Below, piece by piece: positions 37,537-50,486 of a stretch of 64,000 nt of DNA (positions are counted from its first letter, which is position 1; each line of letters opens with the position of its first letter). The notes below the pieces were generated by a model, which was not told the DNA's origin, made no database searches, and was given only the letters and a program-made list of their open reading frames with translations. Origin of the DNA: Trogon surrucura (Eukaryota; Chordata; Aves; Trogoniformes; Trogonidae). Position numbers and translations under genes: made by a program. The stretch covers positions 14,740,501 to 14,804,500 of the forward strand of contig CM036633.1 of assembly GCA_020746105.1 (NCBI GenBank). Reading direction: 5' to 3'.

Positions 37537-40500
37537 CTGTCAGCAGAGAGAGAGAGGATGTGAGGGGTGTCCCCATGGTGGGTGCAGCCCTGGGGCTCTG
37601 CCAGGAGAGCCAGATCACCTCTGCCCACAGCATCCCCTGCCAAGCACAGGCAGAGGTGGCAGCACAGAGAAGATGCTGGGCACCAAGTCCACCGCTCGGC
37701 CCCTGTTGCAGCTCCCAGAGAAGCTGGAGCTATCGAGTCTCGCACATGGGCGAAGGTTTATGTGCTGCAGAGGAAGGAGAGGGGACAAGACCTCGGGTGT
37801 GGCTGCCCCTAGGAACGTGCTGCAGATGTCAGGTTAGTCCAGCCAAACCCCAGGGAGCATGTGGGATCCTTGTCAGCCCTCAGAGCCACAGCCCTGGTGA
37901 CAGACCAGCTCTCACCCAGGCTGATGCTGGGGGCTGGGGGTCAGGGAACCCCGATCTTCCCTGCCTGGACTGGTGGGAAGGCAGTGTGGGAGGTGGGGTG
38001 ACTTTTAAACGGTATTTTGTGCACTTTACAATCGGAAACATCTGCAGGATTTTTTATTTTTTTATTTTTTTAATTTGCAGAGAAGAACCCAAAAGATTAT
38101 CTGAAAGAAGTTCAATGGGAGTGAAGCCTGAATGACAGTGCTGCAGGAGCAGGGCGGGGTCGGTATTTCCCGAGCAGATTTTGCTGCAGGCACTGTGAGA
38201 ATCACTGTCCCCACGCACCAGGCTCAGCAGCAGCCTCTGCAGCAGCAGAAGAGTGGGGCTGTCGCTGAGACCACAGCTACAGTCTCTGCTGAGACCCAAG
38301 GGCACAGGACAAGGAGGGATATGGAAGGACGGGAGAGATGTGGGAGGAAGAGAAGGGATCTAGGAAGGATGGGGATGAGGATTCTTCTGTCCCACCCCAA
38401 GCCCCTGCATGAAGGAGTCCTTGTCACAGCCCAGCTGGGGCACAGTGGAGGACACGGTTGGCCACGCCAGCCTGGGTGAGCTGTGGGGACTCTCCCTTTT
38501 GAATCACACACGGTCTCTGCAGAGGACCCTCGGGGTGCTGCTTCCCCCCTGTCTGGCAGGGCCGTGGGTGCAGGGGTCTGTCCTTCACCATGCTTGAGGA
38601 CAGTGAAGCTGTGGGCAGGGTGTGTCCCAGCTGGGCAGGAGTCCTGTGCAGCACAAGGACCTCCAGGAAGGACCATGGCAACTCCTGAGGCTCCATCCTG
38701 GGGCATGATGAGAGCAAGGAGTAGGGGTGATGGAGGAGACATTCAGCCCCCACCACCGAGCCGCCAAGGGCAATGTGGCACCTCAAGTCCTGGGCTCTCT
38801 ATTTACTGCTTTGCTTCCCTTGGTCTGAGAAGGTTTTGCCCATGAGGTCACTGTGCCCCGTGGCGTGAGGCAGTTGTGTCCCGGGGCAGGCAGTGTCCCT
38901 GCCAGCCTCCGTGTGCCCATCCCACTGGGCTCCACCCTGACCCACCCTCGCATCCTGCCCATGGGGAAACCGAGTCACAAGGCGGGTGGCAGACTTTGGA
39001 AGGGCAGAGACTCTCTCACAGGGACGGATTGCATCTCACTCCTCTGTGCTTGTCCTGCAGCCCCCCGTGTCCTCAGCTACAGGTCCAGTGCCCCTCGGCT
39101 GGTGGAACCCGGAGATGCCCCAGCAGCTCTGGCCAAGGAGACCAAAGATCGTGGTGAAGGCTGGCACGGGGCTGTGCCAGGGCACGGTGTCCCCGTTGCT
39201 GTCCCGAGGGTGTGCTGGGCTGCTGGGACACCCTAGGGGGGTCACACCATCCCCAAAACTCCCTGGTGAGGGGTGGAGAGGTGAGGGGGTGGTCAGCAGA
39301 TGGCAGCCGTGCTCATGCTCCGGCACTGGCTCGGCTCATGCTCTGACCTGTCCGTGCTCCACACGCACCGGCCAGCCTGGGCCAGAGTGGAAGGACAGGC
39401 AGACCAGGATCCTCCTGCCCCCACAGGACCCTTCCCTCCAGCAAATCTCATGCTGGAGACCAAGTGTTCTCAGCAGTGGCTGTGTCCTGCTCGAGCCTCT
39501 CGTCTCCCACATACCTGCATTGTCCGGCTCTGCCCCTCCTGCTCAAACACCTGCCCTGCCTCAGCCCCCTCCTCAAAGCTGCCTGTCCGGGGGCTCTGGC
39601 TAGACCCCAGCAGCCCAGGTGAGGTCATAACCTGATCAACATGACCTGAATGGACAATGAGCCCAAGACAGGAAGAACTTCAGTCTCTCAACTCGGGTAC
39701 AGAGTTCCAGATCCCTGGATCCAGCTCTGCTCCACCTGAAGCAGATGTGAAGGCAGAGAGCAGAGACAGATTCAAAACACGCAGTTCCAGGGCTCCTCGT
39801 GGTTAATTTTGTAGCAGAAAGCAGCATCTGGTCTGACCTGAAGCCACCATGAGAGGTCCCCACACTGCCTGCTGCACCCTCACCTCCTTCTGGCTCTGTC
39901 AGCTGAACATCGGCTGCTCCTCTGCGGTGGCTCCTTCCTCCTCCTGCCCCTCTGTGCTGCTCACACCCTCCTCAAGTCACAGCACTGAAACACTGACAGC
40001 CTGTTACAGCCCCTGGGTGCCTTGGTGGGGGAAGCAGAGCAGCTGGCGAGGACACTGCACAGCATCACCTCGAGTCAGGGACCCTGTCCTGCAGGGACCA
40101 GCCTCTTGCCCAGCAAGGTTTTGCTGTGTTCCCCTTGCTCTGCTGTCTAACTGGCTCCAGCCACTGTGGGTCTTCATCTCTCAGTGAGTGGTCCCAGACC
40201 TCTCAGCTCATCTCTCCTGGCCTCAGTGCGCCAACGAGGCACTTTCTGGCTGCCCCCACAGTCCCTGGGAGACCTGTGGAGCAAAGCAGATGGCACAGTC
40301 CCAGCAGCCCGTGGGCTCTGTGCCAAGTGTCCTCAGCCACGCTGGCTGAGCATCTTCACATTTAATGGCATCACGGGGTTGGGATCTCTGCACTCCCTGG
40401 GAGAAGCAGATGCTTAGAGAGTAAATCCATCAAAGGAATGCTCTTTCCATCACTGAGGGGCCAGGGACCGGGAGCAGGCTCCTAACACCAGCGCTATCTG

Positions 40501-40732
40501 GAGTCACCAGGATGGAAAGTTCTCACCATTCCTCCGCCACATCTTCTCCTGTCCTGTTTGTCTCCTCATCTGCCTGCCCTGTGGGCAGTCTGAGCTGGTG
40601 TGCAGGAGCCCTGCTGGGCTCTGACCCTCACGTGGGGTATCCATGGGGGTGCTGCTGGCTAGACCCCAAGGGCTGCTTCTGGGGTGGCCGCTGGGGACCT
40701 GTGCAGAGCTCCCGGAGGAGCTGCAGCGTTAC
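37537..40732 (-). other. DLGAP4: DLGAP4 intron between exons 2 and 3
   Basis: About 3.2 kb between a GTAACG donor and a CTGACAG acceptor. The only simple-sequence feature is a T-rich run at 38050-38073. Nothing else stands out. Confidence 0.8.
38050..38073. repeat. T-rich run
   Basis: Three T runs separated by single A bases on the plus strand, A-rich in the direction of DLGAP4 transcription. It may be a degenerate retrotransposed tail or simple sequence; no element body is recognisable next to it. Confidence 0.7.
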
Positions 40733-40950
40733 CTTTGTGTGGTGCTCTGCTCACTCAGGGACTGTTGGGTGGCCTTGAGGTAACTCTGCCTTCGAGCTGC
40801 AGTTTTTGGGGATGGTTTGGGGCTGGTTTCTGAGTCTTCACTATCGTCATCCCCCATGGCTTTGATGTAACTCCCGCTCCGCATGCGCCGGCACGGGATC
40901 TCGCTGTCTTTGTCCCGAGACAGCGTGTTGTTCCACTCCCCCTGAGGCAC
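40733..40950 (-). CDS. DLGAP4: DLGAP4 exon 2 of the long isoform, two GKAP repeats (residues 318-390)
   Basis: The exon opens after a CTCTTGCAG acceptor with VPQGEWNNTLSRDKD, in phase 0 with the preceding exon. It ends at an AAG|GTAACG donor after two bases of a split arginine codon, giving 218 nt. It encodes SEIPCRRMRSGSYIKAMGDD and AARRQSYLKATQQSLSEQ, two copies of the R-x-x-S-Y-x-x-A type GKAP repeat. In this family, phosphorylation of the serine before the tyrosine strengthens binding to the guanylate-kinase domain of PSD-95/DLG proteins; that is established for the family and not visible here. An acidic stretch and two SPK sites (SPKPSPKTAARR) lie between the repeats. The segment between EWNNTL and EIPCRRM is shorter than I recall for mammalian DLGAP4. 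Confidence 0.94.
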
Positions 40951-43900
40951 CTGCAAGAGTAAGGGCAGCATGAGCAGATGTGAGGGATGGCACGTCTGGG
41001 ACCAGCGGGATCGTGGGGACTTGAGGGGATTGGTGGCATGATAACCCTTGGACCCTCAGCTGGAGTGTACTGAGAATGGGCAACACAATTCCTTTCCAAC
41101 CCTCCCTTACCAGTTCATGCCAGGCAGCCCTGTGTTTGACGGCCTCTGTTTCAGCACATCTACCCACAGCCATTCGCCCCACCACTGTGGCAGACCACGT
41201 TCACACTGGACCATGCTTACACAGTTGACACAAGCTGCACAATGCCACACACAACAGAGAGGGAAGAGTCTCACCAGGTTTGTGCTGGGCATGGGGACGG
41301 GGGTGGCACGTGGTTGTTCAATGCAAAGACCACGCTCATTTAACGTGAAGTGTTCACATCAGGGCGATCGAGAGCTGTTGTAAACCAGGACCTGTGGATC
41401 AGAGCCCAGACCTTCTCTAGGTCCAACACCCTTTAAGGTTTCTGAGTTCAGTGTGACTCTTAGCAGCTGAAATTAAGTTCTGAAGCCAAGCCAGGGCCTC
41501 TAGAGTCCCTCTAGAGCAGCTCAGGAACATACACTTTGTGCTGGCCTCTCTGCCCAGAGATGGGCAGTGCCTTGTGCAAGAAGAAAAGCACTTCTAACTT
41601 CACTGAGGTGACAACTCTGCAATTAATTTAAGGCAGACACGGTCTCTTGTTCCCTCATTAGAGATGGATGAGCTGATGATTCCACTAGGGTCCTGAAGCA
41701 CGGAGCAACCAAAGCAACCCCTGACACTGCCTGTGCTGTGAAGCGTTCGTGTAGGTGGTCGGAGGCACAGCCAAGGTGCTCGGCCAGCAGCAGAGCCAGA
41801 CGTCAGCCCAGGACTGACAGGGGAGGAGCTGTGGGACAGGCCAGGAGAAAGCTGAGGCAACCTGAGTTGCCAGGAGCAAGCCTTGTTTTTTTGGCTAATT
41901 TAGTTTGTAGCCAGGCTTTGACCTGCCCTTGAGCTGAGGAGACGTGGTCAAAGCAAGCAAGGGGAGCTGTGAGGAATGCAGCCATGTGCAGACCATGCAG
42001 ACACCGGGACAGCCTGAGGCCTCTCGGTCTGCTGCGGGAAGCAGGCGGGCTGGGGGGAGCCTGGGGAGCTGCAAAGGGTCGTGCTGCCGAGAGCATCCAC
42101 GTCGACTCTGCTGGATGGAGCTGTTGGATTTGCCCAGCTCCTCAGGGTGCTGTGGGATTAATCACCCAGTGTTTACACAGTGCTCTGGGGATGCACAGAG
42201 CTGGGTCGCAGAGAACTGCAATGAGCCAGAGCCCTTCCTGTTCCCCTCCTTGTTCACAGCAGGAATGTTCTGTGGAAGCCAGAGCTGGCTGGAGGGTGCT
42301 GTCTGCTGGTCCTGGGGTGCAACATCCATAGAGGAGCTTCAGATCTGCCGGTAGCGGCTTCTTGTTCTCCTGAGAGGGCACAGCATGTACCAGATGTAGG
42401 CTCAACCCACGTGCAACAGAGCTAAGCTCACTCTGAGGGCTTTCTTCTGCCCCACGGAGCTGGGGGCTCAGCCCATGTCCCGCCAGCCAGCTGCTTGCTC
42501 GGTGTGTGAGAAGGGGTGATCCCAGCGCTATGCGGAGCAGAACCCAAACAGCCTGTGGGACTGTGCGGGCAATGGGGTTCCCGCCATGAACCAGGATCTG
42601 TGTTATGAGGGGACACAAAACGAAGAGCCAGGGTCATCGTGTTGCCCGTGTGTGAGATCCAGGCAGGGACTGATGGGGAGCGTCTCACACACGAGACACA
42701 AGCCTGGCCAGGGGTCCCTGGCCCAGCTCGCTGCTGCAGGTTTTCCCACTCTGCCTCCTGCAGAGCTTTGTGCATAGCAATGGCTTCTGGGCTGGCTGCT
42801 TGCAAGACTGCCCAGCTCAAGAGCTACCAGGTGTTATCTGGCAGGTTCCTACAAAAGTAAGAGCAGGGAGCCCTTTCTCTCCTGGGTGTGAGCTCTCCCT
42901 CTGCCCCAGCCCAGCTGCCTGAGCCAAGGACAGAGCGAGCTGTAAGACCTCAGGCTCCTGCGGCTGCTCTGATGCTGCTGCATGAGGGCACGGGCTGCAG
43001 GTTGCTCAGCTCTGCCTGAGTTTGTGCATCTGCTCCCTGGTCTCAGGAACCTTCAGGTGCAGGCACACAAAGACTGTTTTCAGCACGACTCTGTTGGTGC
43101 AGGCTGTCTACAGCAGCATGAGCCAAGCACCCCACATCGCTGCCTGCCCTGTACGGATGCTGTCCCTCTCCTAGGGACCAGCCTCCACCAGCTTCTCCGT
43201 CGCATTGTGACAGCCTGCTGGTCCTAACTGAGCTGCCTTATTTCTCCCTTCCCTTGCCTCTCCTCTATTAGCACATTAGCAAAAACCAAATCTGCTCCCA
43301 GGGTGCTCCACATTCCACTTCAGCAGCATCAAGGGGAAGGAAAATGCTTGGCAGGACACCCTTTGAACCCGGTGCCCCACACTGGAGTGTGTCCTGCACA
43401 GGGAGTCTGCAGGGACTCCCACCGCTCTTGCTGTCATGGGACAGGAGCGCAGCACAAGTGTTTCAAAAGTGCCACTCCTGAAAAGACAAGTAGGTGTCCT
43501 TGGGCAGCTTTGACAGCAGTGCAGGTACTTGGGGTGCTGTTCGGGATCCCCCAGTGTGCTCCTCTGCACCTTCAGGCACCTGACGATGCAAGGACACTGT
43601 CCCACAGCCTCTGGGTGAAGGGCCCAGAGCACCTCCTGTTCTCAAGGGACAGACCTTGATGGTGGCCAGCACAGCACCTCGATGGCAGCAACTTTCCTGA
43701 CCCTGGGCTCTGAAAACAGCCCATGTGTTCCAAACGACAAGGCGGAAATGAGGGCCGCCTTGTGCTGCACCTCAGCCTGGCACAGAGAAGATGAGAGGCC
43801 CCTCACAGGCTGCGGGAGCCTTGCTGCCCATCATGCTGTTCTCCCAGATGTAGGCTTGGTTCTGCCCACAGTGCTTTGGTTGGTGTAAAAGGAGTGGGAG

Positions 43901-46900
43901 CAAGAGGAGTCGAGAGCCTGCATAGGTGGCTGCTGGCTTGAGGATCCACTCAGCCCAGTGGCTGCACAGGGACGAGGGGCGGATGGCAGAGATGCTCTGA
44001 AAGGGCTCGAGGGTGCGGATCCTCCTTTCTGCCTGAGGTTGAGGCATCTGGGATTCGGGCACGTGTCGGCTCCTGGGAGCTGGGCTCCCCTGCCACCATC
44101 CTGCCACCACACCACGCTTTGCAAAGAAGCAGTGCCTCCTGGCTCTTCTTTGAGCAGATTGTGGAGGCGGAAGCAGAGGAGGGGCCACCCATTCCTACCT
44201 TAATTCTGCCTCCCAGTCACCTGGAGCATTAACAGAAGGGAGACAGAAGGGAAGGGGAAAAACCCAGTGCTGGGTGCTGGGCAGGAGTGAAAAAGCTGCA
44301 CTGCTCTGATCGCTTGGGTGAGGTCTGAGGGAAGAGAGACTTGCAGAGCAAACAGGGTTTCCACTCACGCGTGTGCCAGCTCCAACATGCAGCCCAGCCC
44401 TGCACACACCGACATGCACCGCACACAAACGCGCCCGCCGGGACGCACGGGCCATGCAGCCAGGCTCCAACGCAAAGAGACCGCGCCTGACGCGGGCACA
44501 CCGCTGCTCCCTCCAGCGCCGGATCCCTCGTGGCATCCCGAGGGCTTCGCGTGCTCTCAGGCATGTCATCAAGAAAGCAAGCTGGAGCCCAGGCTGCCGG
44601 CGGGCAGGCTACCCTCTGGGAGGCACCTGGGCTGGGTTTGCTGCCCCACGGGAGCTCCGTGGGCTGGCGTGAGGGCAGCCAGCATCTGTAGAGTGGCTGG
44701 CACTGAACAGGCCACCCACTCTGGATTACGAGTTTATTTCTGGAGCTACTGGGGGTTAAGGAAGCTTCAGCATGGTCTGACGCAAAGTGGGGCTGGGGAG
44801 GCCAATCTGAGTGATGTAACGGGTCAACGGTGCCTGTGGTTTGACTCTGTCCCCTGGGAGCCCTGACACTGCCCGTCCCTTTGATGCAGTATCAGTATCC
44901 ACAGACATGGGTCTGAGTCTGCGTCTGGGGCAGAAACGCTGCTCAGCCCTGCCTGCCCCTGCTCAGCCCCTGCCCGGGGCATCTCTTGCTCCAGGGAGCT
45001 GCCTGGCCACTGGGATCCTGAGCCCTCAGCCTCTTCCCTTGCACTGCCAGCTCCACGTGGAGCCCGTGGGAAGGGAGAACAGGGGACAGGGAGCACAGCC
45101 TCCCTCCCTGAGGATGGTGCTCTAAGGATAGTGCTGTGTCACCTTGGGGACTTCTCCTGAGAAACCCCTCACCCTGAGAGGACAGGCCTGGACCTAGAGC
45201 TGGGGTGATCACCCGCTCTCAGCTCCAATGTTTGGGTCTGGGCCCACGTGGACCCCCAATAGTCCCCAGTGAGCCCCAAGAATACCCAGAGCCTGCAAAT
45301 GGGGCAGGGAAGGTGAAGAGCCTTGGGCCTTACCCCGCACTGGAGGCTGGGGGGGTCCTGTTTGTCCCCACTCTGCTCCTCCTGCCCTCCCTCCTGCCAG
45401 GGGGGCACTTCACCTCTGGGACCCACCAGGTGTTCCTGCCTTGCAGCAGCCCGTGAGCTCTGTGCCCTGCCCTCCGGGGCTCACACTGCACATCGCTCAG
45501 CCCCAGCATCTGTGACCTGTCGGTTTGTGGGAGCACCAAGTTTTCTGGACAGGGTGCCCGCTGGCTTTGCTGGTGAGATGCTGCTGGCTACGGGGGCTGC
45601 CCCTGGCTCCCAGGATGCCGGTCACACCCCGGTGCCCCCCAGCGCCCCTCCGACAGCTGCTCCCTAGGCTGCTCCCGCTGCGAGTCCAGCGGCGCAGGCT
45701 GCCGACCCCGTCTGATGGTCCCAGGAGGGTCAGGGCATGGAGGGAGCTGGGCGAAAAGCTTCCCCTCAAAACAAGATCCCTACCTGGCCGCTGCCTGCGT
45801 CGGTCGGCCCGGGGCTGAGGGGCTGGTCCCACCTCCGCGGGGGCTCGCTCGGCGGCAGCGGGGCGTCCCCCGTGTCCTCCCAGCCGAGCGGTGGGGCTGC
45901 CCAGCTGCTGGCCGGGCTCACGCCACCCAGCTGTGCCCACAGCCCGGGGTCAGGCTGTCGAGAAATGGAGGCTCATTACATGGGTGGGGAATGACGAGCA
46001 GGGCAGCCTCACACCCTGACCGTGGACAAACCCTGGGTGGGGAGGGGCTGTCGGGGTCACATTTGGCACCCAGGGCTGCCTGCGCTGGGCTGCGCACCTG
46101 GAGCTGGATTAATTTGTCTGCAGCTCTTTCGCTGCCTAACGCCTAACCGAAAGGAGGGGGGCAAGAACACTTTTTTTCTGATGACGTTTCTGATGCAATA
46201 AGTCCCTCCGAAATTTAATTTGCAGCAAGGTACTGGAAGCAGAGTATGCTTCAATAATTCATTGCTCTTTAAAGCTTCGAAGCCCGCTGGCCACAGCCAG
46301 GGGAGCCCGTGACACCTTTGCATTAAAAAGGATGCTGGGAGCTTTACACAAGCCCCCTCCTCCCCCTATCCAGGCCTGGCTTATTTATATTCATTCTTCT
46401 CTCTAGGGCACAAGCAGGTTTGTGTTCTTCGAGCGCCTCTTTTTGAAACCACCACAGTGACCTGGCGCTTGTCGGTGATGGGGTGGGGGGGAGGTTCAAA
46501 CCAGCATTAGCCATGCAGGCTGCTGCCATGCAAGCGGGGCGGCTGGCTCTGCCCTCCTGGCCCCACAGCCCTGCCCAGGGGCAGAGAAGCAGCAAAGGCA
46601 GCCATGCCCTGCAGAGCTGCAGGTCCTACCAGCGCTCCGGGGAAGCTCTGTAGAGCGGGGCTTACTGGGCACGCCGGCACATCCTTGCGATGCGTGGATA
46701 TAAGGGGTTAAGCGTTAGTTGTTACTGGTGACCTGCAGACCGTGCTTGGCCAGAGGCCGTGGAGCTGTGTGCAGGTAGGATGATGTCCCTCGGCATGACC
46801 AGCTGCCTGGGTCCCGGGTGGGAACAGTTACACGTGGGCAGTTACGTGCCCGGCTGCCCAAATCCACCCCACCACAGCATCTGCAGGGTCTGGGTGGGCA

Positions 46901-47262
46901 GTGGGGACGTGCTGGGGCCCCGCTGCAAACGGGGATCGCAGCAGAGGGTGCTGAGAACGTCACCTCTTCCCAGGGCTGCCACGATCCAGCACGGGGACTG
47001 GGGGTCCTGGGCCAGTGCTGCAGGTGGGGCAGCTGGGCCCCACCAGCACCCCTGCAGGAGGTGTGGTGGTCTGTCCCCAGGGCGTGGGTGAATCCACCCC
47101 CCCTCCCAGCCCTCTCCTGGCGATGTGACTTGAGGTGGCAGCTGAACCATCTGGAGATGTTTGGTAGGGTCTAGCTGGCAATACCGGGCTGACCGAAGGG
47201 GTGTCCCCTGCCTTCCTGCTCTCTCTGCACGGAGCAAGCCATAACCCCCCCGCTGCACCCAC
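40951..47262 (-). other. DLGAP4: DLGAP4 intron 1 of the long coding region
   Basis: About 6.3 kb between a GTGGGT donor and a CTTGCAG acceptor. Mostly unique sequence, with an AT-richer island at about 46.15-46.29 kb inside GC-rich surroundings that could be a regulatory element. The frame of the first coding exon stays open to 46960, so intron retention would add about 100 unrelated residues. Confidence 0.8.
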
Positions 47263-48213
47263 CTGCAGGTAGTGGTAGGCCAAGTCTTGATGGCAGGACT
47301 TGGATTTCAGCAAGGCTTTATCAATCGTGGCGGAGGCTTTCTGGCACACTTCCCGGGCATGGCTGAGGGTCAGCGTGGACCAGGAGCCCCTCTTACTGTA
47401 GTTGGAGTCATTGTTGATGGGGATATTGGTGCAAGGGGTGACCTTGAGGTCGTTATTGCTCTTGGAGGATTTCAGCATGTGCTCGCTGATGGTGTTGTAA
47501 GCGTGCATGAAATACTTGGGCTGGCTGTGGTCCGGCTGCCGTCCCAACGTCATGAGGCCCATGGGGTTGCGGTAGCTGCAGGTGTCGCTGTCTAAGTTGT
47601 CATCGGAGCTCCACCAGCCTGATATGTTGGACCTGGTCCTGCGCTTGGGCTCGGAGGTCTTCGCTCGATCTTTGCTCTTGCTCCTCCGGTTTTGCTTGGC
47701 GTCATCCCCTCCCTTCTTGCCGTTCACGTTGCCTTTGGTGGGGCCCTCCAGAGACTGGGACTTGGCGAACAGCTTCTGGACGGAGTGGACGAGGTGCCGG
47801 ATGCGCCCGGGGCTCTCGCTCCGGTGCTTTGCATCGCTCCTCTGAAACTGGAGGGTGCTGAAGCCGTCCCTGTGGATGGGCAGCTGCTTCTCAAACTGGT
47901 CGAGGAGGTTTGCAGGCAGGCGGTTGATTTTAGTGGCTTGGGCATGGCTCGGGAAAGGGTTGTCATCCGGGACCTCGAAGTGGGAGTTGTAGTGGATGCG
48001 GGGGAAGGTGCTGCTGTTGGAGATCTGGTTGTTGAGTGGAAGGAGACAGTCGCCATGGAGGGTGTTCTGGGCTGGGAATCGGGGGTCCATGGTGAAGGAG
48101 TCGGTGGGGCTGAGGAGATAAGGGTTCCTGTCCTGGGGGGCATAAAGAGAGTCTTGAGGGGAGTCCAGGTTATCGGAGAGGTGGCGGCTTCTGTTATCTC
48201 CTAAGCCCTTCAT
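47263..48213 (-). CDS. DLGAP4: DLGAP4 long isoform, first coding exon (residues 1-317)
   Basis: This exon encodes the N-terminus of a disks-large-associated protein (SAPAP/GKAP family), a scaffold of the postsynaptic density linking PSD-95-type guanylate kinases to SHANK. It starts MKGLGDNRSRHLSDNLD, the DLGAP4-type start; recalled DLGAP3 begins quite differently. Family blocks are LPANLLDQFEKQLPIHRDGF (about 99-118), SESPGRIRHLVHSVQKLFAK (about 132-151), a basic KSKDRAKTSEPKRRTRS stretch (about 179-195), SGWWSSDDNLDSD (about 198-210) and KRGSWSTLTLSHA (about 274-286). It ends AYHYLQ. The ATG at 48213 has A at -3. The donor CAG|GTGGGT follows 317 complete codons, so the phase is 0. The frame stays open about 100 codons into the intron to 46960, but that part has no family resemblance. 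Paralogue assignment rests on remembered sequences and on the matching alternative exon at 24.1 kb. Confidence 0.95.
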
Positions 48214-48303
48214 GGTCCTCGTGTTTCATAGACCATCGCTCAGGGATGGTGCAGCAGAGCCCTTGCAGGAGCCCACCCTGCTCCCCCGGAGACTTCGCTG
48301 CAC
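48214..48303 (-). other. DLGAP4: DLGAP4 5' untranslated part of the first coding exon, with two small upstream ORFs
   Basis: Reading leftwards on the minus strand, a pyrimidine-rich CTCTCCTCTCCCTCCAG precedes 48303 and is a good splice acceptor. The likely exon therefore starts there and carries about 90 nt of leader. Two ATGs lie in it. The one at 48236 opens an eight-codon ORF (MVYETRGP) whose TGA overlaps the main ATG as ATGA. The one at 48229 opens an eleven-codon ORF (MKHEDHEGLRR) that overlaps the main start in another frame and stops at 48194. The acceptor is inferred; the true 5' exon is not identified and may lie beyond 64000. Confidence 0.55.
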
Positions 48304-50486
48304 CTGGAGGGAGAGGAGAGGTGCTCAGAGCCTGACCAGAACCTCTCGGGCAGCCACCACCACGGCATCTGTGCGAAGGCTTTCCCAGCTCTGAAAGCAA
48401 ATGCCACCAAAGTTAAGGGATGAAGGAGAGAAGTGGGATGGGAGAGAGATAACACGTCAGGAGGGGAGGAGAAGGGGCTGAGAGCAAGGGCTGGAGAAAA
48501 CAGGGAACAGGAGAGAAGGAGGGGAAGGATTCATTCTTTCTAGCTGCAGTCTGAGTGCTTGTGTGTCCCAGTGCTCAACCACAGGCTGCTTAAATAATGC
48601 TGCTGCTATTTTTCTGGTCCCTGCACATGTTTATTTAAGAGTCCCTTCCCCAGCCAGCACAACAAAGCCTAGCAGGGGCTGCCAGCAAATCACTGCTCCT
48701 GTCCCATTTGTTCAGGGGGCTTAAGAAAAACCCCCACTGTCAAACACTGCACGTGGATCTTGCCTGAGCCAAAGGAAGTCTGGAGCTGAGCATCCCATCT
48801 TCTGCATCACACTTTGCGTTTCTGTGGTTACTGGATCCCGGAAGGGGGCTGGCAGCCCTGCTCTGTGTGCTGCGTGCAGCTGCGCTAATGCGAAATGATG
48901 TCAAACGTCTCCTCTCCAACGAGCGCCCCGGCTTATGGCATGTTTTACCCGGGAGGAAATTGTTCCAGCAGCTACGATGAGAGCAGAGGTGTTTCTGAAC
49001 ACTCACAGCCTGACCTGAGAAGCTGTTTGCTGCTCAGTCGATCTTTCCTGCCTTGCTGCATCGCTCCTGGGAGAGCTGTATCACCCTCTGAGCCCAGCTG
49101 TCCGTCCCTTGCCGTGGTCCTCTGCCACCACAACGGGCTGAGGTTGCTCCTCCGTGGCTGGTTCAGCAGGTACAGGTGTCCCTGCGGGGGGATGGAGGGG
49201 GCAGCCGGGCACAGAGGGTCCCTGCAGGGCAGGGAAGCTCCTCACTGGAGGTTTCTCCAATGCACTTACCCCGTCTTGCTCGGCTCAAAGGGATCCTCAT
49301 CTGTGCTGGGTTTTACAGGGGAAAAAGACAAACTTAAAGAAAACCATTGAGCATATAGATGAGTTGTCAATCAATGAGTTAATTTTCCATACTTAAAAGG
49401 TAATTGAAATCATATAGCATAAAAAGTGATTCTTATTCCCTTTCACCTTTTAGTTTAGTTTCTGATTTCCTTATGGGTTTAGTTCAAGTATTGCTTAAAG
49501 GCAAACACTGAAGCATCCTATGGGTATAAAACCCCAGAGAACGAGATTCTAGATGACTACTTCAAAATCCAAGGCCCGAAAACATGTACCCATAGCTGAA
49601 TGGCTGCTCCTTGGTAAGATGAAGGGGCTGTTCTGGGAGCTGGGATGACAAGATCTGTGCAGAAGAGCCATTTTCCAACCCTAGGATGTTCCCCAACAAG
49701 GACCTGGAAGGGGAAACAGCACCTGGATCCTCAGAGCCTCTGGTGAGTTCGTGGGAGAGAGAAAACCATCATTTGCTTATTCCTAGAGAACAACTAGGAT
49801 AATGGTGTGACCCTGTGAGAAGCAGAGCTGATAGTCTGGGCTCCTGGGTTCTCCCTGTTCAGTCACTAATTTGACTCCGGTCTCCCCAAGGATCTCCTCC
49901 TGCACGCGGTCTGGTCAGCAGAAGTGGCCAGGACAGAGCTGGTGCGGGGAGCAGAGCCAGCAGTCACTGAAGGGTGGCAGCAATAATTGTTTGGAAGCAC
50001 AAAAAAGAAGTGCAACATATCCCATAGTTTTACTGGTTCCTAAAAGTCTCCATCTAACTCTCGTGTTCCCAGGGGGTCAGCAAATCGAAGCCGGTGGCTC
50101 TAAGGCTTTTGGAGGCTCTAAGGCTCTAAGGTGGTTTGCAGGCAGCAGCCCAAGCTCCCACCCTGCTCTGACAGATCCTGCTCCTGTCCCTGAATCCTGC
50201 TCGGGGGGGGGGTGTCCTGCCAGTCATCCCCGAGAGCACATCCAAGTGCACTTGTAGGCACTGCGGCTGCCCCCAGCACCCACGGCTCTTGTCCCTGGAG
50301 GACCCTGTGTCTCCACACAAGGCTTGCTCGGTCCTGTTCCACCTCTCCTGAAACCCACTTGGAGAAGCCGTGTGGCCCCATGGGGTGGGACCTGCTGCTT
50401 ACCTGAGCCCTGCAGCTGGTCCAGCTGCCTTCGCCTGCACCCTGGTGTCCTGCCACCTGGCCTGGCCTTTGGTGGTGTGGGAGAGA

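Noticed and set aside
47692..48204. A 170-codon open frame on the plus strand
   Set aside because: It is the antisense shadow of the first DLGAP4 coding exon; it has no family similarity and mirrors the conserved minus-strand frame.
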